Source: Gracilaria gracilis (Eukaryota; Rhodophyta; Florideophyceae; Gracilariales; Gracilariaceae). From it: a stretch of 64,000 nucleotides of DNA. The stretch covers positions 186,001 to 250,000 of the forward strand of contig JARGSG010000217.1 in NCBI GenBank assembly GCA_030374805.1. The letters run 5' to 3'. This document shows positions 31,918 to 44,413 of this stretch, piece by piece (the first letter of the stretch is position 1; every line of letters begins with the position of its first letter). The notes beneath the pieces were generated by a model. That model saw only the letters and a list, made by a program, of their open reading frames with translations. It did not search any database and had not been told where the DNA came from. A program made the translations under genes and the position numbers.

Positions 31918-32470
31918 GTGGCACAGTAATTCACAGAATCCTTATAACCTTCCAATCTATTCAAATTCCTTGTATCTCAGTACAAAATGGCTACTCAAAT
32001 CATCAAAAGACCAGAACCCTGCTGCAGTTCAAAAAACCCCTCCAGTGCGGTTTGTATACAGTGCCAGTAACAATCGAGTCCATCCAGGCCATTCAAGTTG
32101 AACTTCTTCTGATCCCTATAAAATGATTCTTTTCCACTTGATAGCGACAATTTGCAGTTCTTTTGAGCTTAATTGAACCAAAATTTGCTTACGCAATTTA
32201 TTGATAAAGGGACTACGCGGCATTAATTGATAGCAAAAGTCCGGTGTTCAGCACAATATTCTTTGAACACGACAAACACAGAAGTCAAGACTATACTGCT
32301 TTTCAAGGTCAGGGGCACCAAAAAAGGGCTCGGAAGGTCTTGGGAAAACATTTGGTATTCCTGGGCGTAAAATTTTGTTGTTGATTAAGGTTCGGCTTGT
32401 CGAAAAAAATTTTGAATGCATTCGCGACTGCTTCTGAGTTTTGCGGCAATCCAACGTTGCAAAATTCAAT
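31918..32470 (-). pseudogene. Tc1/mariner transposase, N-terminal half
   Basis: Minus-strand translation gives DQKKFNLNGLDGLDCYWHCI (the catalytic FSDEKKFNLDGPDG region of Tc1/mariner, with DE changed to DQ), then a GSGLLMI-type block (GGGSVMVWGA in intact relatives), then NLNRLEGYKDSVNYC, ending at the TTAA target. Upstream, CVCRVQRILC and neighbouring segments resemble the helix-turn-helix arm (RRVQQIL). Several stops occur. The protein continues at 26,165-26,534 on the far side of the piggyBac-like element. Transposon ends were not located. Confidence 0.65.
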
Positions 32471-32529
32471 GGCTGTGATGCGCAAGGGTCTGACCTTTCT
32501 TAAAGTGTGTCAATTGTGAACCACGAGGC

Positions 32530-33320
32530 ATTGTGGGCTGCCTAGGGTCTTGGAAAATTTTTGGAGCCTTTTTCTAACTGATTGATATATGTACATGAAA
32601 TTTGAATTATGGCGCACTTTTGATTGCAAAGATATGTTTAAATAAATACCATGGATCATGTAAACTTTCATGGATTTTTGTCAGTTTCATAGGAATGTTT
32701 TCTTCTTTTTCACGATTGCCTCTTCACTTTTTTGTGGCTTTTGAATGGCGGTTTGGGCTAGAGTGGTAGTTCTACTGAACCGGGCAGAGCAAAACTCGAG
32801 ATCGTCGTTTGATTTCGTTTAAGAGAAGAAATTGTAATTGGATCTAAGGCAGGCAATTTGGCGGACCGTACCAATAGTGAGTTACGAAGATAGCGGTGTC
32901 TATCTGTCAAACTTCGTTTTGCGAGGAAAAACCTGGTTTTCTGATTTGGGTGGGGGCAGCTTGTTTTGTTCATGCCTGTTTTCATTAACATTTTCTCTGT
33001 TGAAGGGTATCTATTTCCCTTGTGCTGTGCTACAGTTTTTTCATCATGAACCCCGAGATGATGAAATCAATAGCCGAGAGGACGGCTCCGCACGGCCGTC
33101 GTCGGCTTCGGTTTTATTGTCAAGTAAGCGCTGCGTGTCTACGTAGTGAATGCGTGATGCCACATGATGGGTTGCGCTCGTCGAGTGGAGCGGTTACGTC
33201 AAGTCGATTGAGTGCCCGCAGTGAGCGTGATGACAGCCACTTGGACTTGGCGGAAGGAGAGAGACTCGGTGAGCGGTGGAAGAAGTTGAAGTCGTTGGCA
33301 TAATGTTTGGAATGGCTGTT
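32530..33320. other. Intergenic, no gene seen
   Basis: AT-rich left part and an unrecognised short plus-strand frame at 33,022-33,303 (basic/serine-rich, no motif). Confidence 0.4.
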
Positions 33321-33329
33321 GTTTTAACG

Positions 33330-34520
33330 GTTCGTGCATATGTCGGCGACGTTATCCGTGGATGCGATGTACTGTAGTCGAAGGTTCCCGCGCTGAATAT
33401 GTTCTCTAAGGAAGTGGTGCCTGACATCCATGAACTTGCGGGGTTTTGAGGATCCCGTATTGAGGGCGACTGCGGTGGTTGCGTCGTTGTCGATATGGAA
33501 GGAGATTGGTCCTGTTCAATGGGGTGCAATTAATTCCAATACGCGTTTGAGAAAGAGATATTTCTGAACGGCGGACCTTGCTGCGACGTATTTGTAGTAC
33601 AATTGGATGCACTGTCCCAATGGGCGCATATTAGGATAGTTAGATAGTTATTGTGCACATGAGTGCAGCTCAGGGATCCCCACGTGTAAGGTGGTGACAG
33701 TTGTCGGCCACCACCTACAGGAACCCTTGATAGGCAGATTGTTTATTCTTTTCGACACGTGGCTATTGCCCTCGGAGATGTACTTAAGCATCTCACGTTG
33801 GGCAGAGCTCACAGTGGTAAACCGGAGTACCCCCTAACCGATTCTTCATCGTCTAGTTCCCCATAGGGCCATTCTGCCTTCACTACCGGTGCTGCACGCC
33901 TATCTCGTGTCCCGTTGTTAGCGTCCGCCTGCACGCTCCTCCGTCCCCGCTTCGGTACTGCGCACACTACTTCCTAATTTAGGCATAGTACGTGGCCGTG
34001 GCTGTCGCTGTACTACAGTATTCGGCCTCACAGGTAGACAGTGTTTGTGTTCGTTGTTGGGAGGAGATCTAATATATTGGACTGTCTCCGTATCAAAACA
34101 CTGCACCAGTGGTCGAGTTACGATTAACTGTGTTCCAAGCGTAGTCCGAGTCAACATATGTTTGTAAGGTGGATGACATGGTTTCGCTGTAGGTGAGGCC
34201 GTGGTTAGAGATTTGTTTTAGATATCGCGCAACGACCTTAAGGTGTGTCCAGTAGCGGTTCTTCGTGTGTTTTAGTCCACGGGCGAGGTTGCTGATGATA
34301 TATGCTAGGTCCGGACGTGTCCCGTATGTTAACCAGCGGATTTGATCGACGATTTTCGTAAACATCTCGGCCTTGAAGTCTAAGCAGTGATCATTCTTCG
34401 TTGGGGAGTTTAGGCCAAGGCCAGTGGTCGATGGGCATATGCGGCCCTTGCATTTTGTCACATTTGAAGTGCAACGCGTTCTCGCGGAGTTCACTGCGGA
34501 TGCGAATCATATGGATATGA
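33330..34520 (-). pseudogene. Ty1/copia retroelement remnant (RT end and RNase H)
   Basis: Read on the minus strand from 34,494: YGTRPDLAYIISNLARGLKH, then WTHLKVVARYLKQISNHGLT, then TYVDSDYAWNTVNRNSTTGA, all standard copia RT/RNase H blocks. They are followed in frame by YGDSPIY, SSQQRTQTLSTCEAEYCSTA to about 33,965. After about 0.3 kb of unrelated sequence a second piece begins near 33,620 (LFLKRVLELI) and runs through PISFHIDNDATTAVALNTGS and KFMDVRHHFLREHIQ to RLQYIASTDNVADI. Several stops are present. Because the EAEY-type motif seems to occur in both pieces, they may be two different copies. Confidence 0.8.
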
Positions 34521-34529
34521 AGAAGCTAC

Positions 34530-35570
34530 ACCTCAGGGAAGGGAATTATGACTAGTTTGTCAACCCATAGTTCATGGTGGAATGACCCCAATTGGTATTA
34601 ATTATGAGTGCCGTAGCAGTGAGTAGGATAATACACGTATACCTGTGCAGGCCGCCCTTTTTGGGATACATTAAATTATTTCTATCTATCTATTTATTTA
34701 ATTATTACACTACCGTGCAGGACTGCCGACCACCACAACTTAGGTGTGTCAGCTCAGGCAGTCCCGGTCAAGTAAACACGGACAATCGTGTGTTCGGCTC
34801 TGACTCAAGAACTCCTGATGCTCAATATCCCCCTTGCGGAGAGTCGGCTCTTTGAGTAGGACTCTTCATTTTCCTCATGAAGCCAACAGCACGACTTGCA
34901 GCCAATGGTGCGTGTTTTACGAGTGTTTTTGTACTGTTTTTTGTCGCTTTTTAACAGGTGTCGTTCACCCCGATTACCGGTGTTGCTCGTTTGCCCTCGC
35001 CCCATTTCCGCTACCTGGTCTCGCATCCTGCGGTCCACGGTACCACTCTTGTAAAAATCATCCACCTTGGGTGACTTCAGCGATCCACCCCACAGTAAAC
35101 TGCTCCAATCCCGACTTCCCGGCTCCCTGCCATCCTCGCTTCGCTCGTCGAGACAGTTGGTCCCGGTCTTACACCCGGTTCACGCGCCCAACCTGCGAAG
35201 CGCTCTGTTTGCCCAGCTATCCCACCTGGAACGAAGATACAGAACGTCTTCATGTGTTTTTCCCGTCTTCGTTTGCACTACAAACTGGTCTCCCGACCTA
35301 GAAGGCTTTGGTATTACATGGACACCCGGTACTGCCAACGCATCAATCCGCGTCGAAGATTCCACTCGAAACACCTGTACTGCCAGTGGATATTCCCCAC
35401 TTTTAGGCTTTGTGAGCCTGGAGAAGTCGTTCCGACTGTAACCTAATAATCTTGTTGCTGTCCCACATGGATTATTGGTTAACTCTGCTGAGTGCGGATC
35501 TTGCATTTGAGGTTATTCTGTTTGGTTGTTTCTACTGATTGTTATCAGTTTCTGGATCTTTTCACCCTTG
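34530..35570 (+). other. Probable 5' LTR/leader of the chromovirus
   Basis: Between the copia remnant and the first gag-like ATG lie about 1 kb without coding motifs. By position it should hold the 5' LTR and primer-binding site, but the matching 3' LTR is not in the window (the giant element begins 150 bp after the last coding motif), so LTR borders cannot be set from the sequence. Confidence 0.35.
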
Positions 35571-35577
35571 AGTAACG

Positions 35578-37697
35578 ATGGGCTCAGACAAACGGTCCCG
35601 TGACCCTAGTGGTGGCCCGCCCAAACCCAGTTCGGCCGATGATGACGTACCCCGTCGCGCGCGGTCGGTCCCTGCGAGTTCCGATGGTATCGAGAAGAAA
35701 ACCGGAAGCCGGAAGCCGTCACAAATTTCGTCGTTGCCTCCCGTGGTGGAGTCCTCAGGTGCACCGGTAAAGAAGCCGGACACTGCTGTTGCAGGTAATG
35801 ATGCGCTCGTTGGCAAACTACAGGTGAGTGTTCAGACTGTACATGCCCAGATTTCTGTGCTGCAGAGCTCTCATTCTGCACTCGTCACCGAGGTCAATAT
35901 ACTCTGCATGAGGATTGATGCCGATCTCGTCGGAGGTGTATCTGAAGATCTACGTGTGCTACGGTCCGATGTGAAGTCTCTATTGGAGGTCCCACGTAGC
36001 TACCCATGTTTGGTTGATGAAGTTGATTCGAAGATTAACCGCGTTTTAGCTCATCTTGAGATGTTGGAAGACACCATTAGGAGTGGAGAGAACGTCCCGG
36101 ACACACACCATGTGGTATCCAATCGCGCATTTCATCGTGATCGCACGAAGGTCTACTCCAACATAAAAGTTTCCAATGACGCCGACTCTGATTCGTCCCA
36201 TTCATCGGTGCATTCTCGCCGATCAGCTGATTCCTAGTCCTCGGACTCGTCAACGGACGCTGACCGACACCGTTTTGCTCGCTCGCCACATCCGCGCCGT
36301 TTCACAGCCACTCACTGTGAGGTTAGAGCCCGACAGAAGGGAAGGAAGCACTCTGGTCTGAGGGAACTGAAGCCTACTAACCCTTTATACAAGATGCTTT
36401 TATAGTACCGGTCTTACCGTATGGAGGACTCCAACTTGGATCGTACACCCCGCGGTACTGGGGAAGGTGAAAGACTGCATTAAAAGGATGGCTTTGTCAT
36501 TCCGGAACCATTATTTCACTGTAGAAGACCCAATTATGATGTTGGAATTTCTATCACGCTTTGTTGTGGAAGCCGACATCATAGAGATGAGTGAGGGACA
36601 GGCATACGTCGCATAACCGTATTTTTTACGTGGATTGGCTGAAGATAAATATAACTCTGTCAGAGGTTCATCTCGCGCCTATGAGGGAGGGGTCACCTGT
36701 TGGCCCGAAGCAGTGCAATATCTACTCAGTTCTTACGCGAACAGGACTGCTATTCAGGAAGCTATCCTTGCATTACGATATAAGAAGCAACCTCCAAAGC
36801 AGACGGAGATCAAATTTTCAGTCAGACTAAACAAAGCTTTCCACCGATGTGGTAACGTTTATACCGCTGGAGAGCGTCGCATAATGTTTATAGACAAGTT
36901 GGACCCAGCTATTCGCACTCTGGTCGCCCAACCTCATTAGGATAGGAGAAGGGTAACCTTCCTCGAGCTGGTACAATACGCGAAGTCCGGAGGAGACGCG
37001 CTGCGCGCTCGCACCGGTAGCCGTATCAAGTCAAAAGCCTTACACCTTGAAGGCGCTCCGTCGTCGATTTCACTGCTGCCGCAGGAGCACTCTCGTCAAG
37101 AGGTCAATAACTGGCACCTTACACAGAATGAACTGGTTTCTGTCGCAACCTCGGAGCTCCCGTCCACCACGGTTGCCTCGTGTGGAACGGATACTCAGCT
37201 GCTGTACGCAGATCGTCCTCGCATACGCGGACCCCAGGTCCCTTACGCCACTGGCAATCGCTAGCAGAGGCCTGGATGGATAGACGCCCGCGTGGTAAAG
37301 TTCGAAGAAAATCGGATGCCCGAGACTGTTTCCAGATTGATCTGTCACCAGTGCTACACCCACGGGCATGTGTCGCCAAAATTTATTCTCACTTTGAAGG
37401 AAATGCCAAAGATTGTGGTTAAAAACGAAGCCCTGACCCCGGAAAAACAGGCATTCGTACCTGCGACCGCCTATTGGCGGGCGAAAACCGGGTTTCTTTG
37501 TATAATTTCGCCAGCTAATGCTGTTTTGTTGCAAAAATCGGGTTCTTCTAGGATCCCTGCTTCGTCGGTCCAGTCCGCTACTGCTATCCCACCGGCAGCC
37601 GCGGATAGCTCTTTCACTACTCCCCAGACCGCCCCATTGGCGACCGCCGTGCAGAGCGCCGTTCCCGTTAGAACGGATACCAACCAGGGAAACTGAG
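35578..37697 (+). pseudogene. Chromovirus gag region, broken
   Basis: A 220-codon first part (MGSDKRSRDPSGGPPKPSSA...) is polar and has a likely coiled-coil middle (VQTVHAQISVLQSSHSALVTE). Then come stops and frameshifts. A capsid-like segment follows at 36,635-36,940 in another frame (AIQEAILALRYKKQPP, IKFSVRLNKAFHRCGN, RIMFIDKLDPAIRTLV). A degenerate zinc knuckle ICHQCYTHGHVSPKF lacks its last cysteine. The order and the adjacency to a protease-pol region identify this as gag of the downstream Ty3/gypsy element. Confidence 0.65.
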
Positions 37698-37794
37698 TGG
37701 GGGAGTCTCCATTGGAGAGGCGCCCGAGTCGAGGTTATCGGCACCCGAGGCGTCATAGCCTCGCTTCCCGGTCAAAATCTTTTCGAGTAAACCC

Positions 37795-40700
37795 TTGACC
37801 ACCCCAGTCGTGGACTCTAAAACCATTGGTGTGTTGAATCGTCCGTGGATGTGGTATAGGAACAACCGGATCCCGGATCGAGTCATGGTAATGACCAAGC
37901 AAGAGTACAAAGTTTTGGCAGACCTTGGCCTATCCACCCAGTATATGGTGCGCCATCTGTTCATTCTAGATACAGTTTCTGTCCCCAATTTCCTTGTTGA
38001 ATCGTTATTACCGCCGGCAGTGCGTGCCCGTGTTCGTCAGGGACCCGTTATGGACGTAGCCGACGCCAACAACAACCCTCTGAAGACTTCAGGTATGGTT
38101 TCCTTCGTTGCGATGGTTCGAAACTGTGTCGTACAGCTCGAATTCATCGTCTGCAAGACGCTAGCTGCCCCCATTATTTTCGATTGTGACTTCTGTGATC
38201 GATACTTCGAGGCAATACGTCCGCGCTCGCGTGAAGTTGAACTGGAGGTTTTTCAGTATTACTGATTGTTCGTCGCCCACTTAGGCGTTGTTCATTCTAA
38301 TTTGGACCACTCCCAGCCCCTCTACCGGATTCGTCACCTCCGAAGGAGTCGCTGAAGCTACTTGTTGCACGACCGGTGGCAATCCCGCCAGAATCATAAG
38401 TGATGGTAAACGTTACAGCTGCACCTCTTGGTCTAAGGGTTGTTCAACCACTCACCTCTTTATATGAGAAGTATCAGCTTGCACTGGCAAACAAGGTCGC
38501 CCAGATATCTAGTGGGCACCCTTTTCAGGTTTTGATAGCCAACTTTGACAAGAAGCCCTAGTATCTAGCGAAAACCCAAGCCGTTGGGACTGTGCTTCCA
38601 CACCCTATGGCGTTAATCCCTACAAAGATATCTCCCACCGAAGTACTCGGAATCGTTGAATCTGCAATGGCAAGGGATAAATCTTCACCCAAGAAGGGGG
38701 AGGAACAAGTCATCTCTCCCCCCCGGGGATGTTGAACGCTCAAACGATTCAGAAAAGAAGGCCACCCCCACGAGTTTCGACAAGCTCGACCCTGTAAAGG
38801 AGTTGGAAGAGTTAGGCCTCTGCCAAGTGCGGGAGTCTCATCTTCAGAAGCTGCGCGAAAAGCTGCGGGAGTTAACCCCAATGTGGGACCGATCTCTTGG
38901 AGAGATCAAAACAACGGAACACCGGAATTATTTGCTACCCGATTCGAGACCGGTTGCCTAGCACCCGTAGAGGGCAGGCCCCAAAGCAAGGGAAGAAGAA
39001 AAATTCCAAGTGGATAGAATGCTCCGCGCTGGCGTGATTGAACCAGCTCAATCGCCGTGGGCATCGCCAGGGGTACTGGCTCCACAAATCGATGGGTCCT
39101 GGCCTTTTCGCATCAACTACCGTCGCTTGAACGCAGTCACGGTAAAAGACGTGTACCCCATACCCCGTATAGACGAGTATATTGATTCTCGCGGCGAAGC
39201 CCGAAGCCGTTGTGTTTTCCACTTTGGATGCGAACAGGAGGTACTGGCAAGTACCCGTCCGACTGTAAGACCGTGATAAAACACCCTCCGTCTGCCACTC
39301 AGGGTTATACCGCTTTAAGCGTATGCCATTTGGACTGCCAAACGCCCCCGCTACCTTTCTGCGCGCTTTGGATATCCTTCTTGCTCACTTCAAATGGCGG
39401 AGTTGCCTCGTCTACTTTGAAGATTTCATTGTCTTTTCCAGTAATTTGGATGACCACCTGGACCACATTCGTGAGATCATGACCACGCTCCTTGATGCGG
39501 GAATCTCTCTAAAGTTGAGTAAAGGTGAGTTTTTCACCGATTCGGTTAAGTGTCGGCGGCACATCATCCGTCCAGGACGCTTAATGATAGCTGATGCGAG
39601 GGTGAAGTCTCTCAAAGAGGCCAAAACCCCGACAGTTCAAACGGAAATTCGCTCCTTTCTAGGAGTATAGAACGTCTAACGACGATTTATACTGCGCTTT
39701 GCAAAGATCATGGGACCTCTCAACAACCTTTTGAAGAAAAAGCCACCACCAAAACTGGGAACCCTTGCTCCCGCGCAAGCGGAAGCCTTCGACTCTCTTC
39801 GAGAGGCAGTTACCTCTGCACCAATCTTATCGTTGCCAAAGACAGGGTTACCCTATAACTTCGCCACGGATTATAGTGACTACCAAATCGGGTGGGCGTT
39901 GTTTCGAACAACCCCCGACGGGGAGCGAAAACACATTGGATACTGGTCCAGGTCACTCAACGTTCATGAACGGAACTACTAGGTATCCGAGAAAGAATGT
40001 CTCATGCTATGGGCGCTGCAAACGCTTCAACCATATCTCATGGGTGTACTCCTCACCGTTAATACAGACCACTCCGCATTGCGTTGGTTAATGTCCGTCA
40101 TGGAACCTTCTGGCCGCTTAATGCGTTGGCGACTATGGCTCGCCGCATTCGACTACGAAGTCTCCTACAAAAAGTGAAGTTTGAACGCCCAGGAGGACGC
40201 TCTTTTACGTTTAGGAACGGAAGGTGAAGCCCTGCCCGCCGACGATGATGATGAAAATATCCGTTGTTTCCTGCTCCAGGATGACTCGGACTACGATCTG
40301 GTTTCGGACGACGTCTGTGACGATATTCTCGTATCAGGTGGTGAAGACCCGGACCCCAGTTCGTTTGCGCCGATCACTCCCGAGGAAATGATACGTGAAC
40401 AGCACGGATACCCGTTTTGTACGAAGATACGCCCCCAGTTAAATGGCGGTGCCTGGGGTTGACTCCCAAGGATACTTGGTAAGGACCGTCCGGATTTCTT
40501 CACAAATCGTGGTTCCAGATTCCCCTCAATCAAGAGTTCTACACTTTTCTCACTTTTCGAGGTTTGCTGCTCACCCTGGTGCAAGGAGACTGTACACGAC
40601 ATTACGCCGCGACTTCTACTGGTCCGCATTAGAGTTGGATTGCTACGCAATTGTGCGGTTGTGTAATCATTGTGCTCGAGAACGAGTTAAACTACGACGC

Positions 40701-41743
40701 AATGCGAAGAAGTTAACCCTGTTCCCGGCACGGGCCGCTCTCGAGTTTGTGGCTATCGATATTCCCGGCGAGTTCCCTCGGACTTCCCGTGGAAACAAAC
40801 ACCTTCTCGTCGTACCGGACCGCTTTTCTAAACTATTCCGAACGATCCCTTTGGAAAAGATTACCGCACGAAGAGTCGCTGAAGCCTTTGTTAGACATTG
40901 GGCTTTAGTTTAAGGTCCACCGGTTAATCTTCTCTCCGACAACGGACCGCAATTTTTCGGCAGGTTTTTCCAGGATGTCTGCAGGATACTCGTGTGAAGA
41001 ATTTGTTCACAACGACGTACCACCTCCAATGTAATTGGCAAGTGGAGCGGTTTAACCGAACTTTGTGGTCTGTATTGCGTGCATACATGATTGATCATCC
41101 CCGAACATGGGGCTTGTACACCGATACGGTAACTTATGCGTACAACACGCAGGCTCACAGAGTTACTGGTTTATCTCCCTCTGAACAAGTCCTTTCACGT
41201 CCCCCGCCGCCGGCTGCAGTCGAACCTCAACCGACGCTGGATAAGCTCCCGTCTACGACTAATCAATACATTCAATCGAAGAATTTGCTCACCACAATGG
41301 TTCCCGTCGCGAAATCGGCCATGGCGAAGGCACAACTCGCTTACAAGCGGAATTTTGATGCCCGAATCCGTCGACAACTTCCCTCGATAGAAGAAGGACA
41401 ATTCGCCTTTTTCAAGAAGGAGTACTACAACCCTGAAAAGGAGAAACGCCACAAACTCTCGCCCATCGCGGATGATCCCTACAAGGTCATCTCACTGAAC
41501 AAACACACAGTGGCACTGGAATTGGGTAGTACCCACGAACGCTTTTCTCGTGATCGCGTGGTACAAGGCCCCAACCCGAGTACGGAAGTTATTGCTAACG
41601 CCCGAGCTCCAGATGACCAATCCCACAACACGTCCTATAAAGGCATGATTTCATATTCAAAAAACGTTGCGCAACCCTCCCGAGGACTTTCAGACCTACC
41701 GACTATATCGAAGCCACATAATTTTTCGGATTCCCGACTTTAA
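37795..41743 (+). pseudogene. Ty3/gypsy pol: protease, RT, RNase H and integrase, broken
   Basis: Protease: ILDTVSVPNFLVESLLPP, where the family has DTG, so the catalytic loop is changed; then IIFDCDFCDRYFEAIRPR. RT: MLRAGVIEPAQSPWASPGV, WPFRINYRRLNAVTVKD, YPIPRIDEYIDS, MPFGLPNAPATFLRALD, and LVYFEDFIVFSSNLDDHL, where YxDD has become YFED. RNase H: ATDYSDYQIGWALFRT, LNVHERNY then stop, TDHSALRWLM. Integrase: HPGARRLYTTLRRDFYW, CNHCAREV-type zinc site, LEFVAIDIPGEF (Asp), LLSDNGPQFFG (Asp), YHLQCNWQVERFNRT (Glu; NGQ changed to NWQ). At least ten stops or shifts. It is clearly inactive. Confidence 0.85.
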
Positions 41744-41937
41744 TTCGCTCTCGCTTTCGAGCGACTATCAAGCCGCAATCAAGCGTGAAACTAACACCCC
41801 AAATCGCTCCAACTAAGGAGGGGGAGGCCATGGAACGCTTGGTAGCGAAAACCAAACCGTTGTCGCGATCTACTGCTCGTTCCTCACGATTACTTGAAGT
41901 GGAAAAGACTCCTGGCTCCGTCTAGGACGGCTCTGGA

Positions 41938-43090
41938 ATGGATATCCCGTTTGCCGGATCTGCAGCTTTGCAATCGCGCGTTGACACTACTATGAATGCC
42001 CAACCCTCTGCGGAGGACAGCACTCTTGTCAAAAAGATTACTCCACCGGATACCGATGTAACCTCACCTCAGCCTGCTGGAAATGACGCATCCGTCAAGT
42101 ACATGTGGTCAGAATATATTGTTAAACAACCTCCAGTACAAGAAATAACCGTTGGCCTCACTCGAAGGGCACTCTCGACAGAGTCGGAAAGGAGCCTGAT
42201 CAGCTCGCCTCCGAAAGAAAGTATGGACACAGGACACCGGGATAGTCGCTCAAGAGATTCAGCAGATGCTCCGTCTTCGCATTACGTCCAAGACGTGTGC
42301 ATCTCAACCGCCACGAAGGCACAAGAGAAAGAAGTCACCGCCGACCCTGGGTTAGAGAACACCCGTAGTCAAGAAGGTTCAACACACGATGAAGTGGAAA
42401 ACTCTCACCACCATGCAGGTTCGGATTACTCATCTCCACTCGTCGAGGAAGGTCTACCAGGTACCCGTCAAAACGGTGCAAGCGACCCTAACTGGCAGCA
42501 CACTGTGAAAGAGCAGTCTTAGGCACCACTAAAGGGAATTAGCCACTCTGCACGTGAGGGAGAGCCAGACGGAAACGTGTCACGCGGCACGCGCTGTGCA
42601 CCACCACACAGAGAGAGCTCTGCGTCACAACGCGGCATTGCTGTCATCACCCGCCAAACTAGGTCATGTGAACCGTCGCGCGCCTTTGCCACAGGACCAC
42701 CTCCTCTTCGCGAACCGTCGCGCACAGGACAAGGCCGGCTTAGCACCCGTGCGTCTGGAACCCAGCCGCCTGGTGAAGAATCACCCTCGCAGAGGAGTAC
42801 AGCCCCCTCAGTTGAAACAGGCTCGGCTCTCCCACCGCTGGCGTCAAATCTACAGTCCCCGCCAGTACCGCTACCGGCAACGCCGTCAGGAACCCCCGTG
42901 GATCGGGTGAGTATAGGAACCGCGAAGCGGGAGGTTCACCCGAACGAGTTTGTCGTCGACCGTATCGTCGCGCATAGCTATCACCCAGATGGGTATATCC
43001 AGTACCAAGTTCGTTGGTATGGGTAACCGCCGTCTAATGACACGGAAGACCCAGTGGAACCCTTACCCCGATCGAAGATCGTGCAGTAAA
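41938..43090 (+). pseudogene. Chromovirus C-terminal extension with chromodomain
   Basis: After a proline/serine-rich, poorly conserved spacer in two frames, the end reads HPNEFVVDRIVAHSYHPDGY, then IQYQVRWYG, stop, PPSNDTEDPVEPLPRSK. This matches the chromodomain pattern (F-V-V-x-K-I-L ... Y-x-V-K-W-x-G-Y ... T-W-E-P), placing the element among chromoviruses, whose chromodomain targets integration to chromatin marks. Here TWEP has become TEDP and a stop replaces the Tyr after WYG. Confidence 0.65.
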
Positions 43091-43241
43091 ATAGCCGTAT
43101 AGGAACAGAAGTACCCAGTACGATCAATCACGCCCTCGTGGGATAACAAGCCGATCGGATCGGCCCACGACATTGTCGGCATGAACATTCCGGTGTGACA
43201 CCGTCGTCATCATCCTTGATACCAAGAAAGACGTGCGTCGG

Positions 43242-43440
43242 TGTTCTCGGAATGCTAGTTTAGTATGCTAGATCGCTAGTTGTGAAAATAAAAGTCCGAA
43301 ACAACTAGCATTTTGCAGTTTGCGCTAGTTGGCAAGGCAAAGAAATTATTTTCGGAAATACGTTTCCGTTCAGTGCAGTTCAAACTTCACGTACTGGAGT
43401 TGAAGGCTAGTTTGCAGTTCTCCTGCCACCGCTCGTAACT
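43242..43440. repeat. Left subterminal CTAG-repeat region
   Basis: GCTAGTTT-like words recur near 43,254, 43,273, 43,302 (reverse), 43,324 and 43,407. The same arrangement occurs at the end of copy 1 (1381-1516). It is probably the transposase-binding region. Confidence 0.6.
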
Positions 43441-43502
43441 TTACATTCCCCACACTCGTCAGAAACACTCTAAAAAATTACGAACCCACCACCGGCGCTC
43501 CA

Positions 43503-44413
43503 TTATTCCAAGCCTGCATTCGGATCCTGATTCTCAGTTTCCCTAAATGTCAAGTTGAAGAACTCCAACGGAACACTCTCTCCATTCTCGTACACCCTCT
43601 TAGCCCCAAACCGGCTTCCAACCCCTCCCAGCCTCTTCTCCTCCTGCTCTTCCAGTATGCGCTCCGCCGTTCGAACAGCCGCCGCCGCACTACCAAACCT
43701 CACTAGTGGCGCTCCACTCGGCAGCTGCTGCGGCACACACACCTCCCCATCCTCCTCCACCATCACCTTACCCTTTCGCCTCTCTCTCAGCCGACTTCCC
43801 CCAATCTCCCCTCCATCCCCTTCTCTGCTCCTCCCCCTCACCTTCCCACGTCCACCACAAGAACCAGGCGTCACCGGTGACTCTTTTTATCTTCCCGTCT
43901 CCCTCCCAACTCCTCCTTCCCTCACCAGCTCCTTCACCTCCAACAACAAGTGGCACGCCTTCTCCACCTGTCCCACTTGCGGCTCCAACACCTCCATACA
44001 TCCCTTCCGCCCCATATTCTCCCTTATCAGCGTCAGCAGCTCCCTCCCAACGCACTCTACCATCCCACTCACATGCCTTCCAGTCCCCATTCCAGCCAAC
44101 TTCATCCTTTTCCGAATCGTCGAAATCAAATCCATTGGCACCCCAATCTCCGACACACTCAGCACCACCCCTCCCATCTCACCAACCATCTCAGAAAGCC
44201 AGTCATCCAAATGCTCCTTCAGATCCCCTCCAAGCCTTTTCAACCGCTCCTCCATCTCCGCCGTAAAACTCCTCTCCGGTCCCCACTTCCCTCCTTCTCC
44301 TCCATGCAAACCTTGTCCCCACCCTCCTCCTTCCTTCCCGGTGGCGTGTCTGGTACCTCCGTCCGGTGAAGCAGAGCCACTAGCTCCTCGTCCTCGACGT
44401 ACCCATTCGACAT
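43503..44413 (-). pseudogene. Terminal coiled-coil gene of the giant element, copy 2
   Basis: It starts at ATG 44,413 (MSNGYVEDEELVALLHRTEV), shifts frame near 44,310 into the GGKWGPERSFTAEMEERLKR part, has a TAA at 43,887-43,889, and ends at 43,503 with RETENQDPNAGLE. The paralogue at 325-1263 aligns along its whole length (VVLSVSEIGVPMDLISTIRK versus VVLSVSEVGVPMELISTIWK), which shows that the two breaks are mutations. Features: coiled-coil middle, Gly/Arg-rich linker, conserved RTAERILEEQEEKRLGGVGS near the C-terminus. Function unknown. Confidence 0.65.

Noticed and set aside
41811..41835. Purine tract AAGGAGGGGGAGG as the polypurine tract before a 3' LTR
   Set aside because: Element coding sequence (spacer and chromodomain) continues for another 1.2 kb, so it cannot mark the 3' LTR.
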